In this document: one piece after another, positions 47,631 to 58,694 of the stretch
Layout of the letters: each line of letters begins with the position of its first letter
How positions within the stretch are numbered: the stretch's first letter is position 1
Assembly (NCBI GenBank): GCA_016647705.1
Contig: CM028328.1
Coordinates: forward strand, 48,292,647-48,356,646
Source: Eucommia ulmoides
Lineage: Eukaryota; Streptophyta; Magnoliopsida; Garryales; Eucommiaceae
Reading direction: 5' to 3'
Length of the DNA stretch: 64,000 nt
Notes under the pieces: model-generated
What the model was told of the DNA's origin: nothing
What the model saw: the letters and a program-made list of their open reading frames with translations, nothing else
Databases searched by the model: none
Program-made: the position numbers and the translations under genes

Positions 47631-47631
<1 letters not shown>
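47299..47631 (+). CDS. Small membrane-anchored LysM-domain protein
   Basis: A single-exon 110-residue protein. Residues 1-22 are basic (KSVRRSRR). Residues 23-39 (WCCAFALVSLITIMGFF) form one membrane segment. Residues 61-107 form one LysM domain (DEIYVVGEEETLQTISEKCG, then ERNPHIHDPDDVFPGLLIKI) with the usual start, the 'ETLQTIS' helix and the closing 'PG..I.I' strand. The family binds N-acetylglucosamine-type glycans in many proteins, but the ligand of these short plant members is not established. The ATG has a good context (acATGGC) and the whole frame is open. Length and layout match the short LysM proteins found across seed plants (Arabidopsis At5g62150 type). It is the clearest intact host gene here. 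Confidence 0.93.
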
Positions 47632-47661
<30 letters not shown>

Positions 47662-48156
47662 ATTACATATTATAGGAAAACCATTTTCCGTGCTTACATC
47701 ACTTGAAAATTTATTTCCGCAATTTTACCGTACTTTCATAAATTCCCATTTTAAATAGTACTTCATTGTTGAATGTCGGTATTAGCGATGTCATCATGAA
47801 AATGCTATTCAAAATCGCGACTTCAATTTTCTACCGAAGTGAAGACAATATTCTAAATAACGTTTTCAATGTGATTAGCAAATTCAATTTTTTTGAGTTA
47901 AGGTCTTCTAAGTGAACCTGATATTGTGAATTTGGTGTAGTAAATTGTGGTTACTTTGTATGAAGTTATCCATTGTTATTGTGGACAATTTTTTGTGTTG
48001 TCACGTTTTATATTTTTTGTTCATTTGTAATTATCATTCTTTTAAGAAGACAAATAAGCTTAAATTTAAGTATAACATAACAAATGTATAAAAATTACTT
48101 ATTTTTAAAAAACGAATATATAAAAAATGAAGGTATAAAAGGTATAGAATAAATTA
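47632..48156. other. LysM 3' flank and spacer
   Basis: A (TA)n tract at 47631-47653 follows the stop codon, then AT-rich sequence. No second gene is visible. A possible polyadenylation area lies in the first 100 bases, with no clear AATAAA. Confidence 0.5.
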
Positions 48157-48530
48157 CGCTACAATAAAAATGGCCTATCGGGGCCGAAAAAGTGCCGTGA
48201 CAGAGCCCCTATTGCAACACTTGCCCTTTTTCGGACACTTGATTGGTGTCCCATAAAAAGTCACCTCAATAGGTTATAAGGACACTATATATTACCCTTT
48301 TGTTTGAATTTGTTATGGTAATAATAAGTGTCCTATAAAATAGTTATTAGGACACCCTATATTGCATCTATAATTTTTATATTTTTTAAATTATATATAT
48401 TAGAACACTACAAAGTGTTATGGAGAATCTCTATTAGGACACAAGAATGTGTCGTGAAATTGTCAAAGAGAACTAACATTTAAGGACAATTTTTAGTGTC
48501 CCAAAATGTATCTAAATTATTTTTTTATAA
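48157..48530. mobile_element. CACTA-type transposon end remnant
   Basis: 'cgctacaataaaaatggcct' followed by 'atcggggccgaaaaagtgcc' is close to the CACTACAAGAAAA-type end of plant CACTA elements. Many 'ggacac' and 'gtgtcc' words follow in both orientations (48230-48500), as in CACTA subterminal repeats. The other end and a 3-bp target duplication were not found. No transposase is seen. Confidence 0.55.
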
Positions 48531-48679
48531 AATTTAAAATTATTTTAAAATATCAAAATACTCTAAATTCAAACAATAAAAACTAAAAATTCCTCACGAT
48601 ACAAAATACATAAAGAACTCAAACTTTTGCATTAAAAATGGAGAATTAAAAACTCCAAAAATACAAAACATTATACCCG

Positions 48680-50669
48680 TCATGGGTCACTACTCCCTTT
48701 CAACATCTAAGCCACCATTCATAAATAAAAACAAGGTTTAAGTACAAAAGTAATATACATACTAAATATGTGTTAAATGTATTTCCATCCAATACTCTGC
48801 CTTCTTTCTTGATTGATCCAACATAAATTAAGTCAGTCCCGTCATTTCCTGCAAAACAAAACGAAAAAGTGCAAGATGTAAGGATGCAAGATATACGTAG
48901 GGCCATGGGGGTTATCTATATTTTCTTTTCCTTTACTCCACCACAAGTGTTTTATTCGGTTTATAAAACATTTCCTTGTTGCAGAAACCTAACCAAGGAA
49001 AAATGAATCAATGAGAAACAATTAACAAATAACTTCAGTTGCACAAATTGCTATTCATGGTAAAACTCAGATCATGAAATCAAATACTTGTTGATTAAGA
49101 TCACAAATTTTTTGTTCCATGTGTGGAATGATGTGTTTGGTTGACAAATTTTGCATTATTGCATGGCATCCGTTTTAAGTTAATAAAAGAAATGAAAAAC
49201 ATTAACGATGTAGTTGATTCCGAATTTAGCGTTTGAAGATTCTAAAACCAAAAAAAGTATGATGCTTGGATACATCCTGTATCCAAGTCTATGTTTCATA
49301 GATTTCGAGGTTTTACTTTACCCTCATGTGTATCATTTTAGACTTACTTTATAAATTGTTTAAATTTATTCAATACGTGCTAAACAACATTGAAGTTTGA
49401 ACAAAGTAAACACACAGAGCGCACCTGACATTTTAACTCCATCGGAACCTTCAAGGACTTCAAACGAGGAGAGTACTATATCAAGTTTTCCATCACTGAA
49501 AAATATCAAAAGAATATCATAAATATATTCAACACAGGCTTGAAAACAAAAAACAGTAAATCGGTATTTCCAACTAGTTTTTCGTCACATGTAACAATAG
49601 TTTCCTAGTAGTATTTTCACTAAATCTCTACCAATACTAGATTAGTATCTTGAATTTTTTTTAGCATATCTCATCAGTCATCATAGAAAGAAAGTCATTT
49701 TAACACCTGAGATTATATCTGGAACAAATTAGGTTTGTATCCATCCCCCCCTCCCCCCCCCCAAAAAAAATACTTTAATAGTTTAACAACATAGGAGGAT
49801 AAATAGAAACAGAAACTTCAACTGAAAACAAAAACAAAGTGTTAACCAAAACATATATATGCAAAAAAAAAAAAAGGCAGAGAATGAAGAAATTTTTGTT
49901 CTTTTTAGTTTGCAATTCCAGAAAATGAAAAATATTATCTCAGTGTCGTTCTAATTTCAAGCAAAAAGAAATATTTATCAAGTTATCCACAGATCGGACA
50001 CGAGATTGCAAATCGCTGCTAGGGCTGATCATGAACAGAATCAAATTGAAACGATTGTAAGCCCACATTAGTATATTTAATGGCAATTAACGATAAGCTG
50101 AAAACCGATGTTGTGGACTGTATATCCGATTGGACCAAGAGGAGATTTTAAATGTTCTGGAGCACCATATAGGAAAAAAAGCTTAAAATGGTCTTAGGCA
50201 AGTATGATGAAGTGCTCCAGTAAGAAGTAATAAAGAGAAATGAAAACGAGAGCAATGTGTGGCCAGAATCAAACTTCTTTGCTACAATTTTGATTTTGCT
50301 TATATTGAAGGGAAAAATGTAGCATGATGCAAAGAAAAGGGTGATGCAACTAAAGCATGGATGCGTATGTTGTCCCTCAACTTATATTTCTCTAAATTGA
50401 CCAAGAAGTTGAAGGGAAACATATAACGTCCCTTTAAAATTTCGAATTCCTAGTTTATCTGTGAATATTCCTTTAGCTCAACAACTTGTGCCACCAACCA
50501 AGCAACAGGAAACATAATGGGAAAATTAGGATTTAGAATTGTGATTCAAGCGGTCTCCACATTTAGTTTCAGTGATCTACTGCTTCAAATTAGTGGACCA
50601 CGTCTAGTTCTAGTAAAAGAAGAGCAAGCGAGTGTAGGAGACAAAAGAGATGCTTACTTACCAGTCCAT
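48680..50669 (-). CDS. Short multi-exon host-like gene or gene fragment, unrecognised
   Basis: Best supported are two minus-strand exons: 49425-49495 (acceptor '..tttttcag', donor 'gtgcgc') and 48763-48848 (acceptor 'ttttgttttgcag', donor 'gtatgt'). Their phases agree across the junction. They encode 'DGKLDIVLSSFEVLEGSDG' and, after 'VKMSG', 'NDGTDLIYVGSIKKEG', a soluble mixed alpha/beta-like sequence. A possible last exon at 48680-48706 and a possible first exon ending at 50662 ('atggactg' before 'gtaagt') also fit the phase, giving about 63 residues. I do not recognise the protein. It may be a real small gene, the tail of a larger one, or a captured fragment beside the CACTA remnant. Confidence 0.35.
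49500..50655. other. Long putative intron or spacer
   Basis: No coding is recognised on either strand. It has C runs at about 49745-49762 and an A run at about 49864-49876. If the exon calls at 48680-50669 hold, this is mostly one intron of about 1.2 kb. Confidence 0.4.
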
Positions 50670-50929
50670 AAAAAAAATTAGGAGATCATTACATACCAAT
50701 CCATCCAAAACAAGAGCAACCACCAAAAAACAACTTCGATAATTTCAAGTGAAATATGAAAGACAGAGTTAGTGAACGAGTTAAATCAGAAGAAATAAGA
50801 ATACTTGAACTAGAGAAGTGTTGGAAACCCAACAAAAACAAGCAGGAGAAGTAAAAATAATACTTGAGACAACACAGAATCATGAGGGTTGTGACGAATC
50901 GATGACGATTGGTGGCAATGAACATCATG

Positions 50930-51520
50930 ATGAGGTTCAGGATTCCTTGAGCCATCATTAGCGATAAAGGAACCCATTTCTGCAACAAAATTTCCAATAC
51001 TCTACTGACCAAGTATGGAGTTCGGCACAAAGTAGCACTAGCCTATCATCCCCAGACAAATGGGAAAGCCGAAGTATCCAATCAGAAGGTCAAACAAATT
51101 CTAGAGAAGACGGTTCACTCTAACCGAAAAGATTAGGCGGTGAAACGCGACGATGCATTGTGGGCCTACTGCATATCTTTTAAAACACCGATTGGGATGT
51201 CTCTGAATCGATTGGTGTTCAGAAAGTCTTGCCACTTGTCGGTTGAGTTGGAACACCGTGCCTATTGGGAAATTAAGAAGTTAAATTTTGATCTCCGTAC
51301 ATCAGGGGAACAACGACTTCTACAGTTAAATGAGCTAGAAGAATTCTGAAATAAGGCGTACGAGAATGCTAAGTTATACAAGGAGAAAACCAAGAGATGG
51401 CATGACAAGAACAACATTAGGAGATAGTTTAGCCTGGAACAACAAGTGTTGCTTTTCAACTCTTGGTTGAGACGTTTTCCCGAAAAACTAAAGTCCCGGT
51501 GGTTCGGACCTCCTAATTAA
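50930..51520 (+). other. Element D integrase C-terminal half
   Basis: Translated fragments show '[20 protein letters not shown]' (about 51040-51100), '[18 protein letters not shown]' (51146-51200), '[20 protein letters not shown]'-like text near 51230-51280 (here '[20 protein letters not shown]') and 'NELEEF'. These are the standard Athila integrase words. Fossil. Confidence 0.8.
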
Positions 51521-51726
51521 ACAAGTTTTACCATTCGGTGCTGTTGAATTAGAATGTGATGATGGATGGATTTTTCGAGTTAACAGAGAGAGAATCAAGC
51601 ACTATTATGGAAATAAAGAGCGAGTTGTGGAGAGTATCTCCCTTGTTGATAATTGATGCGATTCGTTGCTGAGTCCAACTAGGGACGTTAAATTTATCGT
51701 TTCTTGGGAGGCAGCCCAGGGGTATA

Positions 51727-51731
51727 GTTCT
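51727..51731. repeat. Element C TSD, left (GTTCT)
   Basis: Identical to 56555-56559. Confidence 0.88.
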
Positions 51732-51893
51732 TGGTAGCACGTGAATACGTTGCTAGTTTCATCGCAAGTGTACGAGTGAAGTTTTAGTATAGATGGGGAA
51801 GAATAAGGGTTGTCGTATCCACAAGAATTGGATTAGAGGGTCGTTGAGTACCGCGATTATCATAACCTAACTTTATCAAGGCCATACAAATGT

Positions 51894-51935
<42 letters not shown>

Positions 51936-53173
51936 AAAATGTATCAATACTAAGTTAATTAAACTAATTATACTAATATAGTGGTATGACGTTTATGGAA
52001 AATTATTGCCTAGGGATTAACTTCGTTCACTTAAACGTGTTCATTTCAATCTAATTTACATTAATGACGTTCATCTTATCCAATAATCTCTGTATTGAAA
52101 TCTCATTTACTACTTTTCCCGAGTGTAAAGTGAATGAATATGTGATTTCGCGTCAACACCGAAGTCCCCCTCGAGCATCTATACGACACTTGGTCACATG
52201 AGTCTTTCCCCAACCTCATGGATTGCACACTTTCTAACTCCCTCCCAGGTTATTAGATCATCGCGTTGTGTTTAAACCCTAGTCCGAATCCAGGGTTATC
52301 TCGCCCGAGTGTCAAACCCTATATTCTCAGCATATCATAACAAGCATATAAACATGGAATAATGGAAAATACAATCGGATAAACATAAACAACCATTAAC
52401 AAAACATCGATTTTATATAAACAACATTTTCATGAAGTCAATTGATCCTTAGACAATATACGTTTAGCTACACATGGTCGTAGCCCAAAATATAACTAAA
52501 TATAATCTAAACATATACAAACATTCAACCAATCTAAGAGAAAAATAAGGAAAGTAGCCGTTATCCAAAGATCTGTCGCTAAAACTACTTCGAGAATGCT
52601 TCTTCCTTCTTTGCGTGGTGATCTTCTATTGAGCGAATGGCCTTGGAGCTCTCAAGTCTCCCGAAAACATCTACCTTTCATTTGGGGTGAAAAGGGACGA
52701 TATTTATAGGATTAAAAATATCTCAAAATATCTTAAAAATATCTAAATTGTCGCAGCATGACCGCTGCAGCGGTGGGTTCACTGTTGCAGCTATACAAAT
52801 GTCGGCAAGCTACTGTTTGATTGACTGCTGCAGCAGTGGGCAATCAAAAACTTAGGGAACTCTCTGTATTTTTACCATTGCAGTAGTGGGGATCACTGCT
52901 GCAGCTGTGGGCTACAGGAAACTCTCTATATTTTCACCGCTGCAGCGGTGGGCTGCAGGTTTTGAACTTGGCCTTGTTGCTCGTTTTTGCACTGTTCTTC
53001 CACCGACTTGTTCTAATATGATCTTTTAAGGATCGTTTTCATCCATTTTCTCCCTAAATACGTAATTTATAACAAAAAGAATAAAAATGTATTAAAGCAT
53101 ATTAAAACGCTATAAAAACACTCGAAAACTACCACAATCGACTTGAGAATAAATAGATAAATTACACCTATCA
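51732..53173 (-). repeat. Element C, 3' LTR
   Basis: 1442 bp. It carries a T run at about 51899-51930 and CTGCAG-centred GC islands at 52765-52950. It matches 55211-56554. Confidence 0.88.
52745..52965. repeat. GC-rich CTGCAG palindrome islands in the C 3' LTR
   Basis: 'accgctgcagcggt' near 52762 and again near 52938, with variants 'actgctgcagcagtg' (52827) and 'tcactgctgcagctgtg' (52890). Similar words lie at 56160-56340 in the other LTR. They stand out from the AT-rich surroundings. Confidence 0.8.
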
Positions 53174-53190
53174 AATACCCCAAACTTAGA
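53174..53190 (-). other. Element C polypurine tract
   Basis: On the minus strand 'ctaagtttggggtattt' abuts the LTR, the same form as the D tract at 58678-58694. Confidence 0.7.
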
Positions 53191-54747
53191 ATTTTTCTAT
53201 TTCTCGAGCAAAATACTCACACAATAAAAGAAACTACACAAACTAATTATGAAATTTAAATACTAAAAAATGAAAAACACGAAAAAACAATAATGTGCAA
53301 GTTTTGAATTTTATCTAAATGGCCAAACGGTTTTCCCTCATCGGCCCCCAATCCTATCAAGTTCAAGAATAAAACACACCATGTGGTATTCTAGAATTTC
53401 AACATTCAATAATAGTAAGCGCCATTCTAGATCATGTCAAAGTATGTGTGCAAAAACTCAATTATACAAATATCCATCGATCAGATTGGATTATCCACCA
53501 ATAAAACTCATGACTAAAACCAATAAGGTATAAGAAATCCATATGCCTGATAGGGTTCCATTATCCACTAATGTAGGCTTGAAAATTCAAAAAGATCAAT
53601 AGGACTTGGTTCGGTTTGGAGCGTTTGACCAAGGGTATATCAGGAATAGAAAATAGGTTAACATTATAATTCAACTATACCTGAGGCACAAACGCTTGTT
53701 GCTTATTCACTCTCGTAACCCCAAACGTTAAAAACACAACCCTGAACAAACATTAAAGAACTTTGTACTCACTTTCCAAAATAAACTAGAATAAAACTAT
53801 TTTTACATAATTTAGTTTTTTTTTTTTCAACAACCATGCCCTCAAACTTGTTCGATTATTACAATTTTACAGGTGTAGTTAAAACGAAAGAAAAATGACA
53901 AGTGAGTACTTAAATACCGAAACAATGAAAAGTTCGCCCTAAGCCCAATCGCAAACTTCAAGTGTCATAACAAATGCTAACTTAATTCACTCAAATTGTG
54001 CCTTCGGCTCAGTAATATAGTTTTGGAAAGAAGTTTTATCGGCCAGGGTATTTGCTATGTGTTCAAAATTGAAATGGTTTTTTGGCTTCGATAAGGTAAC
54101 GAGGAATAAATATATAACATGGTAAGCTTAAAGGCTCAAACGATCAAAATGAATGCCTAAATCATATCTCCTGAACTCTTCGCCTAGGATTTAGCCTCGA
54201 ATTTCCCCTAAATCAGGTTCTAGAATCCCTATTATCATGAACTAGGCTAACGGATAATCGATGTTAAATCAATTGGATAGTTGTACATTAAGTTTATGTG
54301 CTCGCGCAACTAGGAACCACAATAACTTTTACTAAAACGCGACGTCAAGCACACATAACACACATCAATGAGCATTACGCTCGACCTCAATAAATAACTA
54401 GGGATAGACTCATCATCGGGTAATGGCCCAGATGAAGTACAAGACTTAGAACATAACAACTAACACATAAACAAACTAAACCTAAACAAACATGCATACA
54501 TAAAAACAATAAAACATAACTAACAACAATAAAATATAATAACATACTACACATTACCTCAGAACTTAAAACAACTAGTGTTCACATTGACCCATCAGTG
54601 ATCCCAATAAAACTATATAGCATGATAATGAAGACGGGGTTTTAGAACAAGTACCTTGGAGGCAAGAGAATCTCACCTCCAAATCAAGTCGACAGTGATG
54701 GATCTAATTTATTTTTTACTTGGGTTACCTCCCAAGAAGCGCTTGGT
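53191..54747. other. Element C internal non-coding region
   Basis: No ORF of note. On the minus strand it shares patches with the D region at 57560-58680 (for example 'gtttgtgcctcaggtata' against 'gtttcgtgccttgggcat'). A hairpin 'cttgggaggtaacccaag' lies at about 54718-54738 on the minus strand. Confidence 0.6.
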
Positions 54748-55128
54748 TTATTGTCCTTGGTCTGACACAAAGAAGGGCTCATCAAAGAGCGGCTTCCACC
54801 CATAGTAAGTGTTGTACAACACCACATATGGGTCTTGATTCAGAACGCCCTCAAGATTGGCGAGATTTGGAATTATTTGGTTCGTACTTTCAACTCGACT
54901 CTTTATCGTCTCATGTACTTGGTGGGCATTAAAGTACGTTGCAAAAGCCGGTGGAGGATAATTAAGCCACATCGGATCCTCGTAGATGTGATCATCTTTG
55001 ATTGGAGGAGGCATCAATATTTGGATTTCAAGAGGTGAGGAATCACAATTGTTAACATGTGATTCTTCATTACCAATCCATACTTGGGTTTTCTCCTCAG
55101 TAGGATAATCATTGTTGAACGCACTCAA
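54748..55128 (-). other. Element C internal ORF, unrecognised
   Basis: A 126-codon minus-strand frame just inside the 5' LTR and primer site, in the place where gag would be. It contains 'EDPMWLNYPPPAFATYF' and ends 'YGWKPLFDEPFFVSDQGQ'. It shows no gag core, zinc knuckle or pol motif. It stops just before a hairpin that in element D lies just after integrase. It may be a remnant of an element ORF or a captured piece. Confidence 0.4.
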
Positions 55129-55174
55129 GTTCCTCCCGTTTGTTTTCGATTCCTCCCGGTCGCTTTTACAATTA

Positions 55175-55210
55175 AATGTGGCTTGTTCGTCTCTAACGGT
55201 GGCAAAAACT
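55175..55210 (-). other. Element C primer binding site region (degenerate)
   Basis: On the minus strand 'agtttttgccaccgttagag' resembles the AGTTTTTGGCGCCGTTG primer site of Athila-type elements. Confidence 0.5.
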
Positions 55211-56554
55211 TGGTATCGCGTGAATACGTCGCTACTTTTACTGTAAGGGTACGAGTCAAATTTTAGTATAGATGGGGAAGAGTAAGGATTGTCATATCCA
55301 CAGGGATTGGATTAGACAATCGTTGAGTACTGCGATTATCATAATCTAACTTTATCTAGGCGATAAAAATGTAATTTTGTTTTAATAATAAAATATACTA
55401 ATACTAAATTAATTAAACTAATTATACTAATATAGTGGTATGACATTCATGGAAAATAATTTCCTAGGGATTAACTTCATTCACTTAAACGTGTTCGTTT
55501 CAATCTAGATCACATTAATGACGTTCATCCTATTTGACAATCACTGTATCGAAATCTCATTCACTACTTCTCCCAAGTATAAAGTGAATGAATATATGAC
55601 TTCGCGTCAACGTCGAAGTCCTCCTCAAGCATTTATACAACATTTGGTCACAAGAGTCTTGCCCCAACCTCACGGATTGCACACTTTCTAATTCACTCCC
55701 AGGTTATTAGATAGTCGTGTTGTGTTTAAACCCTAGTCCGAATATGGGGTTACCTCTCCCGAGTATCAAACTTCCTATTCTCAGTATATCAATAACGGCA
55801 AACACAATCAGATAAACATGAACAACCATTAACAAAACATTGATTTTATATAAACAACATTTTCATGAAGTCAATTGATCCCTAGACAATATATGTTTAG
55901 CTACACATGGCCGTAGCCCTAAATACAACCAAATACAAGGTAAACATATACAAATATTCAACCAATCTAAGATAGAAAGAGAAAAACAAGGAGACTAGCC
56001 GTTATCCGAAGATCCGTCGCTAAAATCGCTCCGAGAACTTTTCATCCTCCTTCGCATGGTGATCTTTTATTGGTCGAATGGCCTTGGAGCTCTCAAGACT
56101 CCCGAAAATATCTACCTAAAAATATTGAAACTGTTGCAACGTGACTGCTACAGCGTTGGGGATGTCGACAAGCTACTATTTAATTGACCACTGCAGCGGT
56201 GGGTTCACCGCTGCAGTGGTGGGCGATCTGAAACTTAAGAAACTCTCTGTATTTTGACAGCTACAATGATAGGGATCCCCACTGCAGCGGTGGGCTACAG
56301 GTAACTCTCTATATTTTCACTGCTACAGCGGTATGTTGCTGGTTCTATACTTTGCCTTTTTGCTCGTTTTCCTATTGTTCTTCCACTGACTTGCTCCGAT
56401 ATGATCGTTTAAGGATCGTTTTCCTCCCTTTTTGCCCCAAATACCTAATTTATAACAAAAAAAAAAATGAAATAAAAACATATTAAAATGCTATAAAAAT
56501 ACTTGAAAACTACCAAAATCAGCTTGAAAATAAATAAATAAATTACACCTATCA
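55211..56554 (-). repeat. Element C, 5' LTR
   Basis: 1344 bp, partner of 51732-53173. It has CTGCAG-type words at 56160-56340 and lacks the long T run of the other LTR. Confidence 0.88.
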
Positions 56555-56559
56555 GTTCT
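56555..56559. repeat. Element C TSD, right (GTTCT)
   Basis: Identical to 51727-51731. Confidence 0.88.
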
Positions 56560-58679
56560 CACCTATTTATTTTTATTTTTTTAAAAAAGGATCGGTGATC
56601 ACAGTGCAAAATTATTGAGTAAAAGGAGGATCAATGACCATTTGGGGCTACTAAGATAAGCTAGGACAAGATGAAATGATGGCACGGCGATGGAACGGTA
56701 GCAAACCGTGTAAATCAGCAACAACCGACCTACAAAAAGTTATGGTCCACTAACCACAACGCATTGTAGTGCGCTCACAATGGAGATGCAGCGTGGTCCT
56801 AGTAGAAGGAAATGAATGAGGACCGCGCTGCAACAGGGTCAATCTAGAAGACAAGGTAGCAATGGACAAGTGCGCTGCAGTGCGCTTGTTACTGTGCTGC
56901 AACGTGCCCCCCTCTGATTCGAATAAATGATAGATTTTTACTCATTTACTCCATGTTTTAAGCCCTAGGTTCGCAATTTCTCTCCATCTTGCCGCCCAAA
57001 AAACTAAAATCCCACACCACTAAACATCCCAAATCTCCCAAAATCATCCCCTATTCTCGTCAAACCATAAATCCCTACCATAAAACAACCAGTGTATGAA
57101 TCAAGCACTTCAATACTTTAGAGTGGTAGCTAGCTACAACATGAGCGGCTATCCCCAGATGCCACAACTCCCGGCTCATCTTCAACCGCCATATGTGCCT
57201 CCATTTCAACAGCAGCAACTAGCCCTTCTACATCAAGGCGAGGATAGGGATGACATACAAGGCGATGACCAGTAGGATGTAGGACTTACATATCTCGCCT
57301 CCCAAGTACCTGTTCTCACCCCCCATTGTCACCATGCTACTTGGCAAAGATTTTGCATATGAAGTTGGGTCATTGAGGACAATGCCTATTCTAAGTTTGG
57401 GGGAATTTTCTGCATATTTTTTCTTTTTGTATGTTTTCTTGTGTGTGTTTTCTTGTGTTTCGTCTGCATGTTTTCTTGTGTTAGGTTAAGTTTGTTTTCC
57501 TGTATGTTTATTTAAATTTAGGTTCAGTTGTGTTTGTAATTTTATGTTAATGTGTGCTGAGTTCTGTTGTTCTTGATTATCATAACCCGATGATGATACT
57601 ATCCCCTAATTATCTATCGAGTTCAATCGTAATGCTTATCCGTGTATGTTCTGTGTGCTTGACATCTCATATTGGTATATGTCATTGTAGATCCTAATAT
57701 TGCACGAACACTTAGACTCGATGTACTAACCTTCCAAATGATTTGACGCCAATTATCCAGTTAACCAAGTTCATGACACAGTTAAGGATTATAGAACTTG
57801 ATTGGGGGAAATTCGAGGCAAAATCCTAGGCTAATTAGTTTAAGAGAAAGCATTTAGGCATTCTTTTTTATCGTTTCAGCCGTTGAAGCCTACCTTGTAA
57901 ATTCCATCACTCCTTTCCCTTGTTAAAGCATTTTAGCCATTTCATTTATGAGTATGCAAAAAAAAATTCCAAACCCTTGTCATTATATCTAATGCACGAG
58001 TTGAGTTGTCACCTTATTGGTATGTGTTTAGGGCTGATTAAAGCACACAATTGGGTTTTGAGTAGATTTTTGCTTGGTTCGATATTCTAGTACTTGCTTG
58101 TCAATGTTTCTTTTGTCCACACTCGAGAAATTGTGCAAATTGAATAAGTTTAGAGATGTGTTCTCTTAAAATTTTTTTATATTTGTCGTTTTTGTTTGCT
58201 TCCACTAGACAAGTGAATATTGTTGTATTAAAGTGAGTTTGGAGTTGTGTCGGGACTATCGTTTTGGGCATGAATGAGGTTAAGAGGAAAGTTTCGTGCC
58301 TTGGGCATCTCCAATTTGATAACGCATTCTTGTTTTGCATTTCCGTTTTACTCGTGGCTATTTTTAATAACTGATGAAAGTCCTTTTGATCTCTGAGATT
58401 TACTTAGCCCACATTAGTAAAAAGAATCTAGAATGGTATATATCGATATTGAATGTTTAAATTCTAGAACTTCACAATGTGTAGTATTATTTTTGAACTC
58501 GAAATGATTGGGGGCTGTTGAGGGTAATTTTTGGTCATCAGTAGAAATTTAAAACTCACACATTATTTGTTGTTATTTCTTTGGTGTTCTTTTCATTTTA
58601 ATAGTTGTGTATGTAATATTCGTTATGGTCACTTTGTTTTCTAGTTTGGGTGTTTTTGCTCGAGGACTAGCAAAATTCT
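56560..58679 (+). other. Element D internal 3' region (post-integrase)
   Basis: Mostly non-coding. A short plus-strand frame near 57100-57270 reads 'MSGYPQMPQLPAHLQPPY' then a Gln-rich and acidic end, like the tail of an extra Athila ORF. 'ctaagtttgggggaa' occurs at 57393 and again as the polypurine tract at 58678. GC-rich 'gcgctgcagtgcgc' words lie at 56757-56905. No envelope-like protein can be claimed. Confidence 0.5.
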
Positions 58680-58694
58680 AAGTTTGGGGGTATT
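58680..58694 (+). other. Element D polypurine tract
   Basis: 'aagtttgggggtatt' directly before the LTR start 'tgatatattg'. Confidence 0.75.

Larger units (their letters stand above)
51732..56554 (-). mobile_element. Element C: complete-ended, non-autonomous Athila-like element nested in D
   Basis: LTRs at 51732-53173 and 55211-56554 (both start 'tggta', both end 'ttacacctatca'), a perfect 5-bp TSD GTTCT, and an internal region of only about 2.0 kb without RT or integrase. A degenerate 'tttttgccaccgtt' primer site next to 55210 and a purine tract next to 53173, both read on the minus strand, set the orientation. LTRs differ by clearly more than 10% by eye, so it is fairly old. It fits a LARD-like or internally deleted derivative. 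Confidence 0.85.

Noticed and set aside
50689-51030. Minus-strand frame of 113 codons
   Set aside because: Its high end overlaps plus-strand integrase coding of element D. The rest shows only hydrophobic runs without homology that I recognise.
58101-58340. Minus-strand 79-codon frame in the D internal region
   Set aside because: Lies in a region homologous in part to the non-coding interior of C. No domain seen.
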